This document shows, in pieces, positions 26,409 through 35,730 of a DNA stretch of 64,000 nucleotides. Numbering within the stretch: position 1 is the stretch's first letter; each line of letters begins with the position of its first letter. A program made the position numbers and the translations under genes. The notes below the pieces were generated by a model that worked only from the letters and a program-made list of their open reading frames with translations, was not told the origin of the DNA and did not search any database. Origin of the DNA: Vulgatibacter incomptus_A. GTDB taxonomy: Bacteria > Myxococcota > Myxococcia > Myxococcales > Vulgatibacteraceae. The DNA lies in contig JBEBXK010000009.1 of the NCBI GenBank assembly GCA_040391605.1, forward strand, positions 61,131 to 125,130, in the 5' to 3' direction.

Positions 26409-27563
26409 TCATCGACGGACCGTCCGATGGGGACGCAGAAAGCCTCCCGTCCCGCTGGAGATGGCGAGGAGCACGCCCGCCGCACAGAGGGATAACACGA
26501 GCGAGGAACCGCCGTACGAGAGGAAGGGGAGCGCCAGCCCCTTGGTGGGGAGCATCCCCATCGCCACCAGCATATTGCCGATGGCCTGGAGACCCAGGAG
26601 GGAGGTGATCCCCAGCGCGACGTAGGCGCCGAAGGCGTCAGGGGCGTTGAAGGCGGCGCGCATGCCCCGCCAGATCAGCACGCCGAAGAGCGCGAGGACC
26701 AGGCCGATGCCGACGAGGCCCAGCTCCTCTCCGATGACGGCGATGATGAAGTCGGTGTGGGCCTCGGGCAGGTAGTAGAGCTTCTGCTTGCCGGCGCCGA
26801 GCCCCAAGCCCCAGAGGCCCCCGGAGCCCACGCTCATCAGGGATTCGGTGACCTGATAGCCGATGTCCTGCCGGTATTTCCACGGGTCCAGGAAGGCGAG
26901 GACCCGCTTCATCCGATACTCGGTGCCGGCGACGAGCTGCCAGGCCACCGGCAGCGCGAGGAGCGCCGAGCCCACCAGCCACGAGACCTTGGCGCCGGCG
27001 GAGAAGAGCATCACGAAGAGGAGGATCGCGAGGGTGACCGCGGTGCCGAAGTCGGGCTGGCCCAGGACCAGGAGCATCAGCGCGCCTGCCACCAGGAGGT
27101 GGGGGACGAAGCCGATGGAGAAGTCGCGGACCTTCTCCCGCTTCCGGGCGAGGGATCGCCCCAGGTAGAGGACCAACGCCAGCTTGGCGAGCTCCGCCGG
27201 CTGGAAGCTGATCAGGGGGAAGCGGATCCAACGACGAGCCCCGCCGGCGACGCTGCCAATCCCCGGGACGAGGACGAGGATCAGGGTGATCAGGGAGAGG
27301 AGGAGGATCGGATAGGCCAGGGGCTCGAGGCGCTTGTAGCCCAGCCTCATGGCCAGGAGCATGCCGCCGACGCCGAGGGCCGCCGCGGCGAGCTGGCGCC
27401 GCAGGAAGTAGAAGGGATCGCCGAGGCTCTGGGCCGCCTTCACCGCCGAGGCGGAGTAGACCATGGTGAGGCCGATCACCATCAGACCGAGGACCGCCCA
27501 GAGCAGGAGGCGATCGTAGGAGGGGGCGTCGGGCTGGTGGGATGGCTCGGCGGCGACGTTCAT
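26409..27563 (-). CDS. ftsW: Septal peptidoglycan polymerase FtsW
   Basis: 384 residues with about ten membrane spans, a SEDS-family glycosyltransferase that works with FtsI. Family marks include MVYSASAVKA near the N terminus, RRWIRFPLISFQPAELAKLA and, near the C terminus, GLALPFLSYGGSSL. The ATG overlaps the murD stop (ATGA) and has a strong GGAGG upstream, so I prefer 27563 over an upstream in-frame start. Confidence 0.95.
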   Translation of the reverse strand: MNVAAEPSHQPDAPSYDRLLLWAVLGLMVIGLTMVYSASAVKAAQSLGDPFYFLRRQLAAAALGVGGMLLAMRLGYKRLEPLAYPILLLSLITLILVLVPGIGSVAGGARRWIRFPLISFQPAELAKLALVLYLGRSLARKREKVRDFSIGFVPHLLVAGALMLLVLGQPDFGTAVTLAILLFVMLFSAGAKVSWLVGSALLALPVAWQLVAGTEYRMKRVLAFLDPWKYRQDIGYQVTESLMSVGSGGLWGLGLGAGKQKLYYLPEAHTDFIIAVIGEELGLVGIGLVLALFGVLIWRGMRAAFNAPDAFGAYVALGITSLLGLQAIGNMLVAMGMLPTKGLALPFLSYGGSSLVLSLCAAGVLLAISSGTGGFLRPHRTVRR

Positions 27564-28921
27564 GAGATCGCCTCCACCCATCGGCGGAAGGCGTCGCCTC
27601 GCGCCTCATAGCTCTTGAACTGATCGAAGGAGGCGCAGGCCGGAGAGAGCAGCACCTGATCGCCGGGAGCCGCGAGCTGGCGGGCCACGCGCACCGCCTC
27701 GTCCAGGCTGCCGCAGGGGGTGATGGGGACCACGTCTCCCAGCTCCGCCGCGAGGCGATCGGCGTCGCTGCCTATGGTGAGGAGCGCCTTCACCCGACCG
27801 GGGAGGAGGGTGCGCAGCGGCGCATAGGGCGCGCCCTTGCCGAGGCCCCCTGCGATCCAGACCACCGGCCCCTGCAGGGCGGCGAGGGCCACCTGCACCG
27901 AGTCGACGTTGGTGGCCTTGGAGTCGTTGATCCACTCGACGCCGTCCAGCTCCCGAACGAGCTCGAGGCGATGGGGCAGGCCGGCGAAGGTCGCGAGGCC
28001 CTCGCGGATGGCGTCCGGCGTCGCGCCGGAGAGGCGAGCTGCGAGGATGGCGGCCATGGCGTTCTCGCGGCCATGCCTGCCCCGCAGCGCCAGGGGCAGG
28101 CGATCGTAGATCTCCTCGCCGCCGTCGGCGCCGGGCAGCCGCCGGATCACGATGCGGCTGCCGTCGTCCCGCGCCGCCCCGGGCTGGGGCGCGCCGTGGC
28201 CGAAGGTCAGGGGCAACGAGCGCGCGCCGTCCTGGAGGGCCAGGGTCTTGGGATCCCCGGCGTTGAGCACGGCGTAATCGTCCTCGGTCTGTCCCCGGAA
28301 GATCGCGCGCTTCGCCTCGTAGTAGGCCTCGGGACCGGGATAGCGATCCAGATGATCGGGGCTGAGGTTGGTGAGGACCGCCACCTGGGCCCGGAGCTCG
28401 TCCACCGCCTCGAGTTGGAAGCTGGAGAGCTCGATCACCGAGCGATCGAGGGCGCCGCCCTGCAGCACCCGCTCCGAGAGCGGTGTCCCCAGGTTGCCGC
28501 CGGCGAAGGTCCGCTGGCCCGCCGCCGTGAGCAGGTGGGCGATCAGGGCGGTGGTGGTGCTCTTCCCGTTGGTGCCGGTGATCGCCACGATGGGCTCTTC
28601 CACGAAGCGGGACGCCAGCTCGACCTCGCCCACGATCGGCACGCCGGCTCTGCGGGCGGCGACGAGCTCGGCGCCGGCCAGCGGCACGCCGGGGGAGACG
28701 ACGATGAGGTCTGCGCCGATGAAGGCGGCCTCGTCGTGACCGCCGAGTTCAAAGCGGACACCGGAGGGGAGGAGCGCGTCGATCGCAGGGGCGAGCCCGG
28801 ACGCCCGAAGGCGATCGGTGACGGTGACCACGGCGCCCTCGCGGCATAGCAGCCGCGCCGCCGCCACCCCGGATCGGGCCAGCCCCACCACCAGCACCTT
28901 CATGCCCCGCAGGCTCTCCAC
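27560..28921 (-). CDS. murD: UDP-N-acetylmuramoyl-L-alanine-D-glutamate ligase
   Basis: 453 residues. N-terminal KVLVVGLARSGVAAARLL binds the UDP-sugar, the ATP loop is AITGTNGKSTTTALI, and NDSKATNVDSV and LLSPACASFDQF are the MurD-specific C-terminal motifs. The GTG at 28919-28921 has GAGG upstream; an ATG at 28903 is the alternative. It adds D-glutamate to UDP-MurNAc-L-Ala in the cytoplasm and lies between mraY and ftsW. Confidence 0.95.
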   Translation of the reverse strand: MESLRGMKVLVVGLARSGVAAARLLCREGAVVTVTDRLRASGLAPAIDALLPSGVRFELGGHDEAAFIGADLIVVSPGVPLAGAELVAARRAGVPIVGEVELASRFVEEPIVAITGTNGKSTTTALIAHLLTAAGQRTFAGGNLGTPLSERVLQGGALDRSVIELSSFQLEAVDELRAQVAVLTNLSPDHLDRYPGPEAYYEAKRAIFRGQTEDDYAVLNAGDPKTLALQDGARSLPLTFGHGAPQPGAARDDGSRIVIRRLPGADGGEEIYDRLPLALRGRHGRENAMAAILAARLSGATPDAIREGLATFAGLPHRLELVRELDGVEWINDSKATNVDSVQVALAALQGPVVWIAGGLGKGAPYAPLRTLLPGRVKALLTIGSDADRLAAELGDVVPITPCGSLDEAVRVARQLAAPGDQVLLSPACASFDQFKSYEARGDAFRRWVEAIS

Positions 28922-28927
28922 GACGCG

Positions 28928-30040
28928 CTACCTCAGCTTGAGGCTGACCAGGGTGACCAGGGCCAGCAGGATCGAGACGATCCAGAATCGGACGATGATC
29001 TTCGGCTCGGCCGATCCGCCGAGCTCGAAGTGGTGGTGGATCGGCGCCATCCGGAAGACCCGCTTGCCGCGGCTCTTGAAGGAGGCGACCTGGATCATCA
29101 CCGAGACGATCTCCACGAAGAAGACGCCGTGGAGGATGACCGAGGCCAGCTCGTTCTTGGTGAGGACCGCCAGGGTGCCCAGGGCGCCGCCGAGGGCCAG
29201 GGCGCCGATGTCGCCCATGAAGACGCTGGCGGGATAGGTGTTGAACCAGAGGAAGGCGATGCCGGCCCCCACCGTCGCGGCGCAGAAGACGGCCAGCTCC
29301 TCGCCCCCGGCGATATGCGGGATGAAGAGGTAATCGGCGAGGTTGAAGCCTGCGATGACGGTGCCGGAGACGTAGGCGAGGATCAGGAAGGTGAGCGAGC
29401 TGACGATGCTGGGGCCGATGGCGAGGCCGTCCAGGCCGTCGGTGATGTTCACCGCGTTGGAGGTCCCCACGATCACCACCCAGGCGAAGGGCAGGTAGAG
29501 CCAGCCGAGATCCGGCTGGAAGTACTTGGTGGAGACGAAGGGGAAGCCGAGGTGGGTGTCGAAGCGAAGGGCCCCTGTCTGCCAGTCGAGGCCGAAGCCC
29601 AGGAAGGCGGCGAGGAAGATGGCGGTGAGGCCGACCATCTTCAGCCGCCCCGGAAGCCCCTTGGAGTTGCGCTTGGTGAGCTTGAGGTAGTCGTCGAGGA
29701 AGCCCACCAGGCCGTAGCCCAGGGTGACGATCAGCACCATCCACACATAGCGGTTGGTGAGGTCGGCGAAGAGCAGGGTCGAGACCGAGAGGCAGAAGAG
29801 GATCAGCCCGCCGCCCATGGTGGGGGTGCCGCTCTTGCGCTGATGCTGCGCCGGCGTGTCCTCGCGTACGTTGGAGGCGCCGTATTGGCGGCTCTTGAGC
29901 TCGCGGATGAACCACGGCCCCAACCACATGCCGAGGACCAGGCTGAAGATGCCGGCGGCGATGATCCGGAAGCTGGGATAGCGGAAGACGTTGAGGACCG
30001 CGAACTTATGCGCGAGCGGGAAGAGGAGGTGGTAGAGCAT
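28928..30040 (-). CDS. mraY: Phospho-N-acetylmuramoyl-pentapeptide transferase
   Basis: 370 residues with about ten membrane spans. MraY moves the phospho-MurNAc-pentapeptide to undecaprenyl phosphate, making lipid I. Diagnostic motifs are GTPTMGG, the acidic GFLDDYLK, NAVNITDGLDGLA and MAPIHHHFELGG. The start overlaps the murF stop (TGATG), so translation is coupled. Confidence 0.97.
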   Translation of the reverse strand: MLYHLLFPLAHKFAVLNVFRYPSFRIIAAGIFSLVLGMWLGPWFIRELKSRQYGASNVREDTPAQHQRKSGTPTMGGGLILFCLSVSTLLFADLTNRYVWMVLIVTLGYGLVGFLDDYLKLTKRNSKGLPGRLKMVGLTAIFLAAFLGFGLDWQTGALRFDTHLGFPFVSTKYFQPDLGWLYLPFAWVVIVGTSNAVNITDGLDGLAIGPSIVSSLTFLILAYVSGTVIAGFNLADYLFIPHIAGGEELAVFCAATVGAGIAFLWFNTYPASVFMGDIGALALGGALGTLAVLTKNELASVILHGVFFVEIVSVMIQVASFKSRGKRVFRMAPIHHHFELGGSAEPKIIVRFWIVSILLALVTLVSLKLR

Positions 30041-31464
30041 CAGCCCTCCTCCCCGCTCACCAGCGGATCGACGATCCGCTCCAGGCGGGTGCCGCGGCTG
30101 GCCTTGAAGAGCACGAGATCTCCTTGGCGCAAGGTGCGCCTGAGCCAGGCGAGGGCCTCCTGCGGATCTTCGGTGGAGAGGATCGAGTCGGCGGCGACGC
30201 CGCGGGCGGCTGCCTCCGACGCCGTATGGAGCGAGCGGCTCCCGAAGGCGATCAGCCCGTCGACCCGGGCCACCGCCGCTGCCTCCCCCACCTCGCGGTG
30301 GCCGGACGCCTCGAAGCGCCCCAGCTCCCGCAGATCGCCGAGGACCGCCACGAGCCTGCCGCCGCCCGCGAGCTCCCGGGCGGTGCGCAGGGCGGCGACG
30401 GCGGAGGCGGGGTTGCCGTTGTAGCAGTCGTCGAGCACCACGACACCGTGAGGCGCAGCCTTCAGCTCGAGGCGGCGGGGGAAGGCCTTGGCGCTGGTGA
30501 GGCCCTCGAGGAGGCGCTCGGGAGCACCGCCCAACGCTACGCCCAAGGCCAGCGCGGCGCAGGCGTTCTGCGCGTTATGGAGTCCCACCAGCGGGATCCG
30601 TACGAAGGCGGGTGCGCCGCCCTGGATGGAGACCTCGAAGGCGAGGCCCCGGCGATCGTGGGAGGCGATCCGGAGGAGGCGGACGTCGGCCCCTTCCCCC
30701 GCCCCGAAGGTGAGGAGCTGGCGGCCCGAGGCCCGCGCCTCGCTGAGGGTGAGGGGATCGTCCAGGTTGGCCACCGCGACGGCGCCCCGGGGCAGGCCGT
30801 GGAAGAGCTCGCCCTTCGCCTTGGCGACGGCCTCCACCGAACCCAGCCCCTCCAGGTGAACGCCCTGTGCACAGGTCACCAGGCCGGCGGTGGGCTCCGA
30901 CACCGAGGTGAGGCGCGCGATCTCCCCGGCGTGGTTCATGCCCAGCTCCACCACCGCGGCGCGATGCGAGGGATCCAGGCCCAGGAGCGTAAGGGGGAGG
31001 CCGATCTCGTTGTTCAGGTTCCCCTCGGTCTTGAGGGTGTGGCCGAAGGCGGCGGAGCAGGCGGCGTGTGCCAGCTCCTTGGTGGTGGTCTTGCCGTTGC
31101 TGCCGGTGATCGCCCCCAGGCGCAGGGAGGGGAAGCGGCGACGATGCACCCGCGCCAGGGCGCCGAGGGCCGCCAGGGGATCATCGACCTCGACGAGGCC
31201 GAAGTCCGGCGGCAGGGGCTGCTCGGGGGCGAAGCCCCGGCGAACCACCGCCGCGGTGGCGCCGGCTGCGGCGGCCGTGGAGACGAAGGCGTGGCCGTCG
31301 AAGCTCTCGCCCTCGAGGGCGACGAAGAGGTTGCCCTCCGAGGCGGCGCGGCTGTCGGTGACGACGCCGCCCAGGGGCAGGAGCTGGGCGCCCGTCCGGA
31401 TGGCGCCGCCGGTGGCGGCCCTCACGTCGGCGAGGCAGAAGATGGCGTGGTTGGTCGGGGGCAT
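30040..31464 (-). CDS. murF: UDP-MurNAc-tripeptide-D-Ala-D-Ala ligase
   Basis: 474 residues. It adds the D-Ala-D-Ala made by Ddl to the UDP-MurNAc tripeptide. The ATP loop is GAITGSNGKTTTKELA; VVELGMNHAGEI and VVLDDCYNGNPAS are MurF marks. The start at 31462-31464 follows the murE stop by 9 bp, and its stop overlaps mraY. Confidence 0.95.
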   Translation of the reverse strand: MPPTNHAIFCLADVRAATGGAIRTGAQLLPLGGVVTDSRAASEGNLFVALEGESFDGHAFVSTAAAAGATAAVVRRGFAPEQPLPPDFGLVEVDDPLAALGALARVHRRRFPSLRLGAITGSNGKTTTKELAHAACSAAFGHTLKTEGNLNNEIGLPLTLLGLDPSHRAAVVELGMNHAGEIARLTSVSEPTAGLVTCAQGVHLEGLGSVEAVAKAKGELFHGLPRGAVAVANLDDPLTLSEARASGRQLLTFGAGEGADVRLLRIASHDRRGLAFEVSIQGGAPAFVRIPLVGLHNAQNACAALALGVALGGAPERLLEGLTSAKAFPRRLELKAAPHGVVVLDDCYNGNPASAVAALRTARELAGGGRLVAVLGDLRELGRFEASGHREVGEAAAVARVDGLIAFGSRSLHTASEAAARGVAADSILSTEDPQEALAWLRRTLRQGDLVLFKASRGTRLERIVDPLVSGEEG

Positions 31465-31473
31465 GGGCTCTCG

Positions 31474-33096
31474 TCACGCGCTCGCGAAGGCGCGACGGAC
31501 CTCCTCTCGATCGTCGAAGTGATGGCTGTCGCTGCCCACGATCTGTCGATCTTCGTGGCCCTTGCCGGCGACGAGGACGAAGTCGCCGGGGCGGGCGCAG
31601 GCGATGGCGAGGCGGATGGCGGCGCGACGATCCGGCTCCACGACGAAGCCGGCTGCTCCGTCGACGGCGGCGGCAGGGCTGAGGCGCGATCGCCCTGCCC
31701 GCTCCAGCCCCGGCTGGATCTCGGCCAGGATCGCGTGAGGATCCTCGGTGCGCGGGTTGTCGTTGGTGACGATGGCCAACTCCGCTCCTCGGCCCGCGGC
31801 CTCGCCCATCAGCGGCCGCTTGCCCTTGTCTCGATCGCCGCCGCAGCCAAAGACCACGATGAGCCTGCGGGGGGCCACCTCCCGCAGGGCGGCGCAGGCA
31901 CGAGACAGCGCGTCGTCGGTGTGGGCGTAGTCGACAAATACACTGAGGCCGCCGCCGTCGATCCGCTCGAGGCGCCCCGGCGCCCCCCTGGCGTCGCGCA
32001 GACCGCGCTCCACCGCCTCCGCCGGCCAGCCCAGGGCCAGGGCCACCCCCGCCGCGGTGACGAGGTTCTGCAGGTTGTGGGCGCCGATCAGCGGCGAGCG
32101 CAGATGCAGGACGCCGGCTGGGGTCTGCAGGCTCGCCCGGATCCCGGTGGCGTCGTGCACCACGTCACGGGCGACGATCTCGGTGACGTCGTGCACCATG
32201 TCACGGGCGACGAGGCCAGGGGCGTCGACGGCCACGTCGCGGGAAAGGACGTCAGGGGCGTCGTTCGCCACGCCGGTCGAGACGCGCGCAGCCGCGGGAT
32301 CCTCGACGGAGAAGCGCCAGATCCGCAGCGGCCGATCGGCGAGGGATTCGGCCAACCGCCTGCCGTAGGGATCGTCGACGTTGATCACCGCGGTCGACGG
32401 GCCGTCTTCCAACATCCGCTCGTGAAAGAGGCGGGCCTTGGCGCTGAAGTAAGCCTCCATGTCGCCGTGGAAGTCGAGGTGATCGCGGCTGAGGTTGGTG
32501 AAGGCCGCCACCCGAAAGCGCAGCCCCGCCACCCGCTCCTGGCTCAGGGCGTGGGAGGAGACCTCGAGGAGCGCGGCCTCGCAGCCGGCGGCGGCCATCC
32601 CGGCGAGGGTCCTCGAGAGCGCCACGGCGTCCGGGGTCGTATGGGTGGCGGCGATCGCCTGGCCGCCGAAGCGGATGCCCACCGTGCCGATGACGCCGAC
32701 GGGGATCGCCGCCGCCGTCGCGATCGACTCCAGGAGGTGGCAGACGGTGGTCTTGCCGTTGGTGCCGGTGATCCCGGCCAGCGCGAGGCGCCTGTCGGGA
32801 TGGCCGTGGAGCTTCGCCGCACAATGGGCCAGGGCCAGCCGCGGATCGGCGGCCAACAGCACGGGCGCGTCGGCCTCCCGCAGCTCCATGGGCCTGGCTG
32901 CGATCACCGCCGCTGCCCCGCGCCCCAGCGCGTCGGCGGCGAAGTCATGGCCGTCGTGGCTGGCGCCTTCGACGCAGACGAAGAGGGTCCCCTTCCCCAC
33001 CTCGCGAGAGTCCGCCGTGACCGCCTCGATCCATGGATCGGGGGCGCCGGATGGGAGCCGGGATCCGCTCCCTTCGATGAGCTGCGAGAGATGCAT
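31474..33096 (-). CDS. murE: UDP-MurNAc-L-Ala-D-Glu:meso-diaminopimelate ligase, with an internal repeat
   Basis: 540 residues, longer than the usual ~490-500. The ATP loop is GITGTNGKTTVCHLL and TNDNPRTEDP carries the DNPR motif that selects meso-diaminopimelate as the third residue, so the peptidoglycan should be of the DAP type. About residues 280-317 hold three 12-residue repeats (two nearly alike, ARDMVHDVTEIV and ARDVVHDATGI), encoded by 36-bp tandem DNA repeats. They lie within the central domain and are in frame, so the enzyme should still fold. It starts 57 bp after ftsI. Confidence 0.93.
   Translation of the reverse strand: MHLSQLIEGSGSRLPSGAPDPWIEAVTADSREVGKGTLFVCVEGASHDGHDFAADALGRGAAAVIAARPMELREADAPVLLAADPRLALAHCAAKLHGHPDRRLALAGITGTNGKTTVCHLLESIATAAAIPVGVIGTVGIRFGGQAIAATHTTPDAVALSRTLAGMAAAGCEAALLEVSSHALSQERVAGLRFRVAAFTNLSRDHLDFHGDMEAYFSAKARLFHERMLEDGPSTAVINVDDPYGRRLAESLADRPLRIWRFSVEDPAAARVSTGVANDAPDVLSRDVAVDAPGLVARDMVHDVTEIVARDVVHDATGIRASLQTPAGVLHLRSPLIGAHNLQNLVTAAGVALALGWPAEAVERGLRDARGAPGRLERIDGGGLSVFVDYAHTDDALSRACAALREVAPRRLIVVFGCGGDRDKGKRPLMGEAAGRGAELAIVTNDNPRTEDPHAILAEIQPGLERAGRSRLSPAAAVDGAAGFVVEPDRRAAIRLAIACARPGDFVLVAGKGHEDRQIVGSDSHHFDDREEVRRAFASA
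32146..32253. repeat. 36-bp tandem repeat inside murE
   Basis: Units begin near 32146, 32182 and 32218. The first two share GTCGTGCACCA and GTCACGGGCGACGA with only a few differences; the third is more diverged. The period of 36 preserves the frame, adding 12 residues per unit. Confidence 0.75.
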
Positions 33097-33153
33097 GAGC
33101 GTCCAGGGTTCTACACCAATTCGTTCAATCCTCTACCCCGTGGCGGGGCGCGA

Positions 33154-35196
33154 TCACAGAGGCTCCAGGCGGATCGTCACCTCACTTCCCCGCTCCACGA
33201 TCGAGCCGGCAGGCGGCCGCTGGGAGGCCACTTGTCCCGATCCTTCGAGCCTCGGCTCCAGGGAGGCGGAGGCCAGCCGGCGCAGCGCCGCACGGGCGAA
33301 GAGACCCTGGACGTCGGGGACGACCACCTGATCCTCTCCCTCTGCACCTGCCATCGCCACCCACCCTTCCGCCTCGGTGACGATGGGAGCGGGCGCGTGA
33401 CGGGGCTCCGCCTTCGGCGCTTGCCTGGCGGTGGCCAGGGGCCGGGACGCGGGGATCCCCAGGGTGGCCAGGGCGCTCTCCGCGATCTCCTTGAAGACCG
33501 GCGCCGAGACCCTGCCGCCATAGACGCTGCCCACGGCAGGCTCGTCGACCTGGACCACGATGGCGAGGCGCGGCGCGTCCGCCGGCACGAAGCCGGCGAA
33601 GGAGGCGAGGCGGCCTTTGCCGTAGCGTCCGGTGCCGGCGTCGACCTTCTGCGCCGTGCCGCTCTTGCCGCCCACCCGATAGCCGTCGATGGCGGCGAGC
33701 TCGCCGGTGCCGCCCTTCGTCACCACCTGCTCCATCCAGCCGCGCAGCTCCCGGGCCGTGGCCTCCGAGACCACCCGGCGCACCTCGCGGGCCTCGCCCC
33801 GATAGGAGATCGTCCCGTCGGGTTCTTCGATCGACCGCACGATCCAGGGCTGCATCCAGCGCCCGCCGTTCGCCAGCGCGGCGTAGCCCGCCGCGATCTG
33901 CAGAGGAGACGCGGTGATCGGCCCCTGGCCGAAGGAGGCGGTGACCACGCCGATCTCGCCGCGGATCTTCGCGACCACCCCCGAGGTCTCGCCGGGGAGC
34001 TCGATCCCGGTCCGGCTGCCGAAGCCGAAGTCGCGATAGGTCTGCGCCAGCTCGTCGCCGCCCATGGCGATCCCGATCTTGCCGGAGCAGACGTTGGAGG
34101 AGACGCGGAGGATCTCGCCAGGTGTGAGGACGCCGTGGGGATGGCTGTCGTGGATCGTATGCCGCCCCACCCTCCACCTGCCGTTCTCACAGTCGAAGCG
34201 CTCGTCCTTGCGGATCGCCTCGCGCTCCAGCGCGCCAGCCAGGACGAAGACCTTCATGGTGGAGCCGGGCTCGAAGGCGTCGGTGATCGCGCGGTTGCGC
34301 ACCGCGTCCCGCTCCCCGCCGCCGGGGATCACGTTGGGGTTGAAGGTCGGGTAGGAGGCCAGGGCCAGAATCTCTCCAGTGTCGGCATCCAACACAACCG
34401 CGGATCCGGAGGCCGCCTGGGATCGCTCGACCGCCTTGGCGAGGGCCTTCTCCGCGGCGAGCTGGATCGCGCGATCGATGGTGAGGGTGACGCTGGCGCC
34501 GGTGCGCTCCATCACCGGCACCGAGGTCTCCGAGAGCAGCGCGTTGCCGCGGGCGTCCCGCAGGGCGGCGACCCGGGCGCCCTGCCCCCGGAGCTCGTCG
34601 TCGAAGCTGCGCTCCAATCCCTCGAGGCCGTGGCCGTCGGCGCCTACGAAGCCCAAGAGATGGGAGGCGAACTCCCGCTGCGGGTAGAAGCGCCGCGCCT
34701 CCTTCACGAAGCCGACGCCTGCGATCCCCAGGGCCCGGACCTTCGCGGCGGTAGCGGGGCTGACCTTGCGCCGCACCCACGCGAAGCGGTTTCCAGGCTG
34801 GCCCGCCCGCTCCACCAGGCCACGCAGCCTCTCGCGGGAGAGCTCCACCGCCTGGCCCAGCCCCTCGACCTGCGCGCGGCGCTCGGCCGGATCCTGGGGC
34901 ATCAGCGCGGGGTCGATGAAGATCGACTCCACCTCCACGGAGGAGGCCAGGGTGCCGCCGGCGCGATCGAGGATCTCTCCGCGATGGGGCGCCAGCTCGA
35001 CCGTGCGCAGATATTGATCGCGCGCCAGGGTGCCCAGGCGATCCTGCTGCACGATCTGCAGATGCACCGCCCGGCCCAGCACCAGGCAGAGGCCGGCGCC
35101 CAGGAGGAGCCCCAGGATCGAGGCGCGGATCCGCACCCAGGAGGCGCCCTCCCAGCTCCCGATGCCGCCCCGCTCCAGCGGCGATCGCACGCTCAT
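33154..35196 (-). CDS. ftsI: Septal penicillin-binding protein FtsI/PBP3 with C-terminal PASTA domain
   Basis: 680 residues. One N-terminal span (~residues 23-45) is followed by a dimerisation domain and a transpeptidase domain with the three active-site motifs: STMK (in FEPGSTMKVF), SSN (in VSSNVCSGKI) and KSGTAQK. The C-terminal ~65 residues, from VVPDVQGLFARAAL, form a PASTA domain, as in the Spo/PBP2x branch, which may sense uncrosslinked muropeptides. It crosslinks septal peptidoglycan with FtsW. The ATG overlaps the ftsL stop by 4 bp. Confidence 0.95.
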   Translation of the reverse strand: MSVRSPLERGGIGSWEGASWVRIRASILGLLLGAGLCLVLGRAVHLQIVQQDRLGTLARDQYLRTVELAPHRGEILDRAGGTLASSVEVESIFIDPALMPQDPAERRAQVEGLGQAVELSRERLRGLVERAGQPGNRFAWVRRKVSPATAAKVRALGIAGVGFVKEARRFYPQREFASHLLGFVGADGHGLEGLERSFDDELRGQGARVAALRDARGNALLSETSVPVMERTGASVTLTIDRAIQLAAEKALAKAVERSQAASGSAVVLDADTGEILALASYPTFNPNVIPGGGERDAVRNRAITDAFEPGSTMKVFVLAGALEREAIRKDERFDCENGRWRVGRHTIHDSHPHGVLTPGEILRVSSNVCSGKIGIAMGGDELAQTYRDFGFGSRTGIELPGETSGVVAKIRGEIGVVTASFGQGPITASPLQIAAGYAALANGGRWMQPWIVRSIEEPDGTISYRGEAREVRRVVSEATARELRGWMEQVVTKGGTGELAAIDGYRVGGKSGTAQKVDAGTGRYGKGRLASFAGFVPADAPRLAIVVQVDEPAVGSVYGGRVSAPVFKEIAESALATLGIPASRPLATARQAPKAEPRHAPAPIVTEAEGWVAMAGAEGEDQVVVPDVQGLFARAALRRLASASLEPRLEGSGQVASQRPPAGSIVERGSEVTIRLEPL

Positions 35197-35585
35197 GGCC
35201 TCGGCTCCTGCCGGCGCGCGTTCGGATTCGAGTCGGGGAGGGGGAAGATCCGATCCGGGGCGGGCTCGACCATCCCCAGCCGGCCCCTGGCGTCGGCCTC
35301 GATCCGCCGGGCGCCTTTGCGGGTGGCGAGCTCGAGCCGCAGCGACTTCTGCTCCTGGACTAGATCGCTATGCTCCGCCTGGGCGCGGGAGAGCTCGTAG
35401 CCCGCCATGGTCCCCTCGATCCGGGTCCACGCGTGGAAGGAGGCGAGGGCGCCGATCAGCCCGAAGATCGCGAGGTCGGAGAGGACCCCTCGGGTGTCGA
35501 CGGCGCCCCTGAGCCTGCGACGCCTCGGATCGGGGAGCGAAGGCGATCGTCCTCCGCCACGAGGTGGGACGCGGGCCTCGTTCAT
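35193..35585 (-). CDS. ftsL: Cell division protein FtsL
   Basis: 130 residues: a basic cytoplasmic N terminus, one membrane span (about LAIFGLIGALASFHAW), and a periplasmic leucine-zipper-like coiled coil (LVQEQKSLRLELATRKGA). FtsL joins FtsB and FtsQ in the septal complex. Sequence conservation is low in this family, so the call rests on size, topology and position between rsmH and ftsI. The ATG at 35583-35585 has GAGGGAG upstream. The 145 bp before it shows no gene. Confidence 0.85.
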   Translation of the reverse strand: MNEARVPPRGGGRSPSLPDPRRRRLRGAVDTRGVLSDLAIFGLIGALASFHAWTRIEGTMAGYELSRAQAEHSDLVQEQKSLRLELATRKGARRIEADARGRLGMVEPAPDRIFPLPDSNPNARRQEPRP

Positions 35586-35730
35586 CGCCGCTCCCTCGGG
35601 CAAAGCCCGGCGCCGCGGAGAGACAGCGTCGCGCCGTGCGGAGATGACGAGGTCCTGCGCAGAGGGCCATGAAGCCCATCAGGCTCGCGGCCCGCCTCAT
35701 CCAGGTGCGAACGCGCCGTCGTGGTGCCGA

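Noticed and set aside
30124..35400. A 1758-codon plus-strand open frame across murF, murE and ftsI
   Set aside because: It is antisense to three recognised genes; long antisense frames arise from the strong third-position GC bias, and the translation is low-complexity with no domain.
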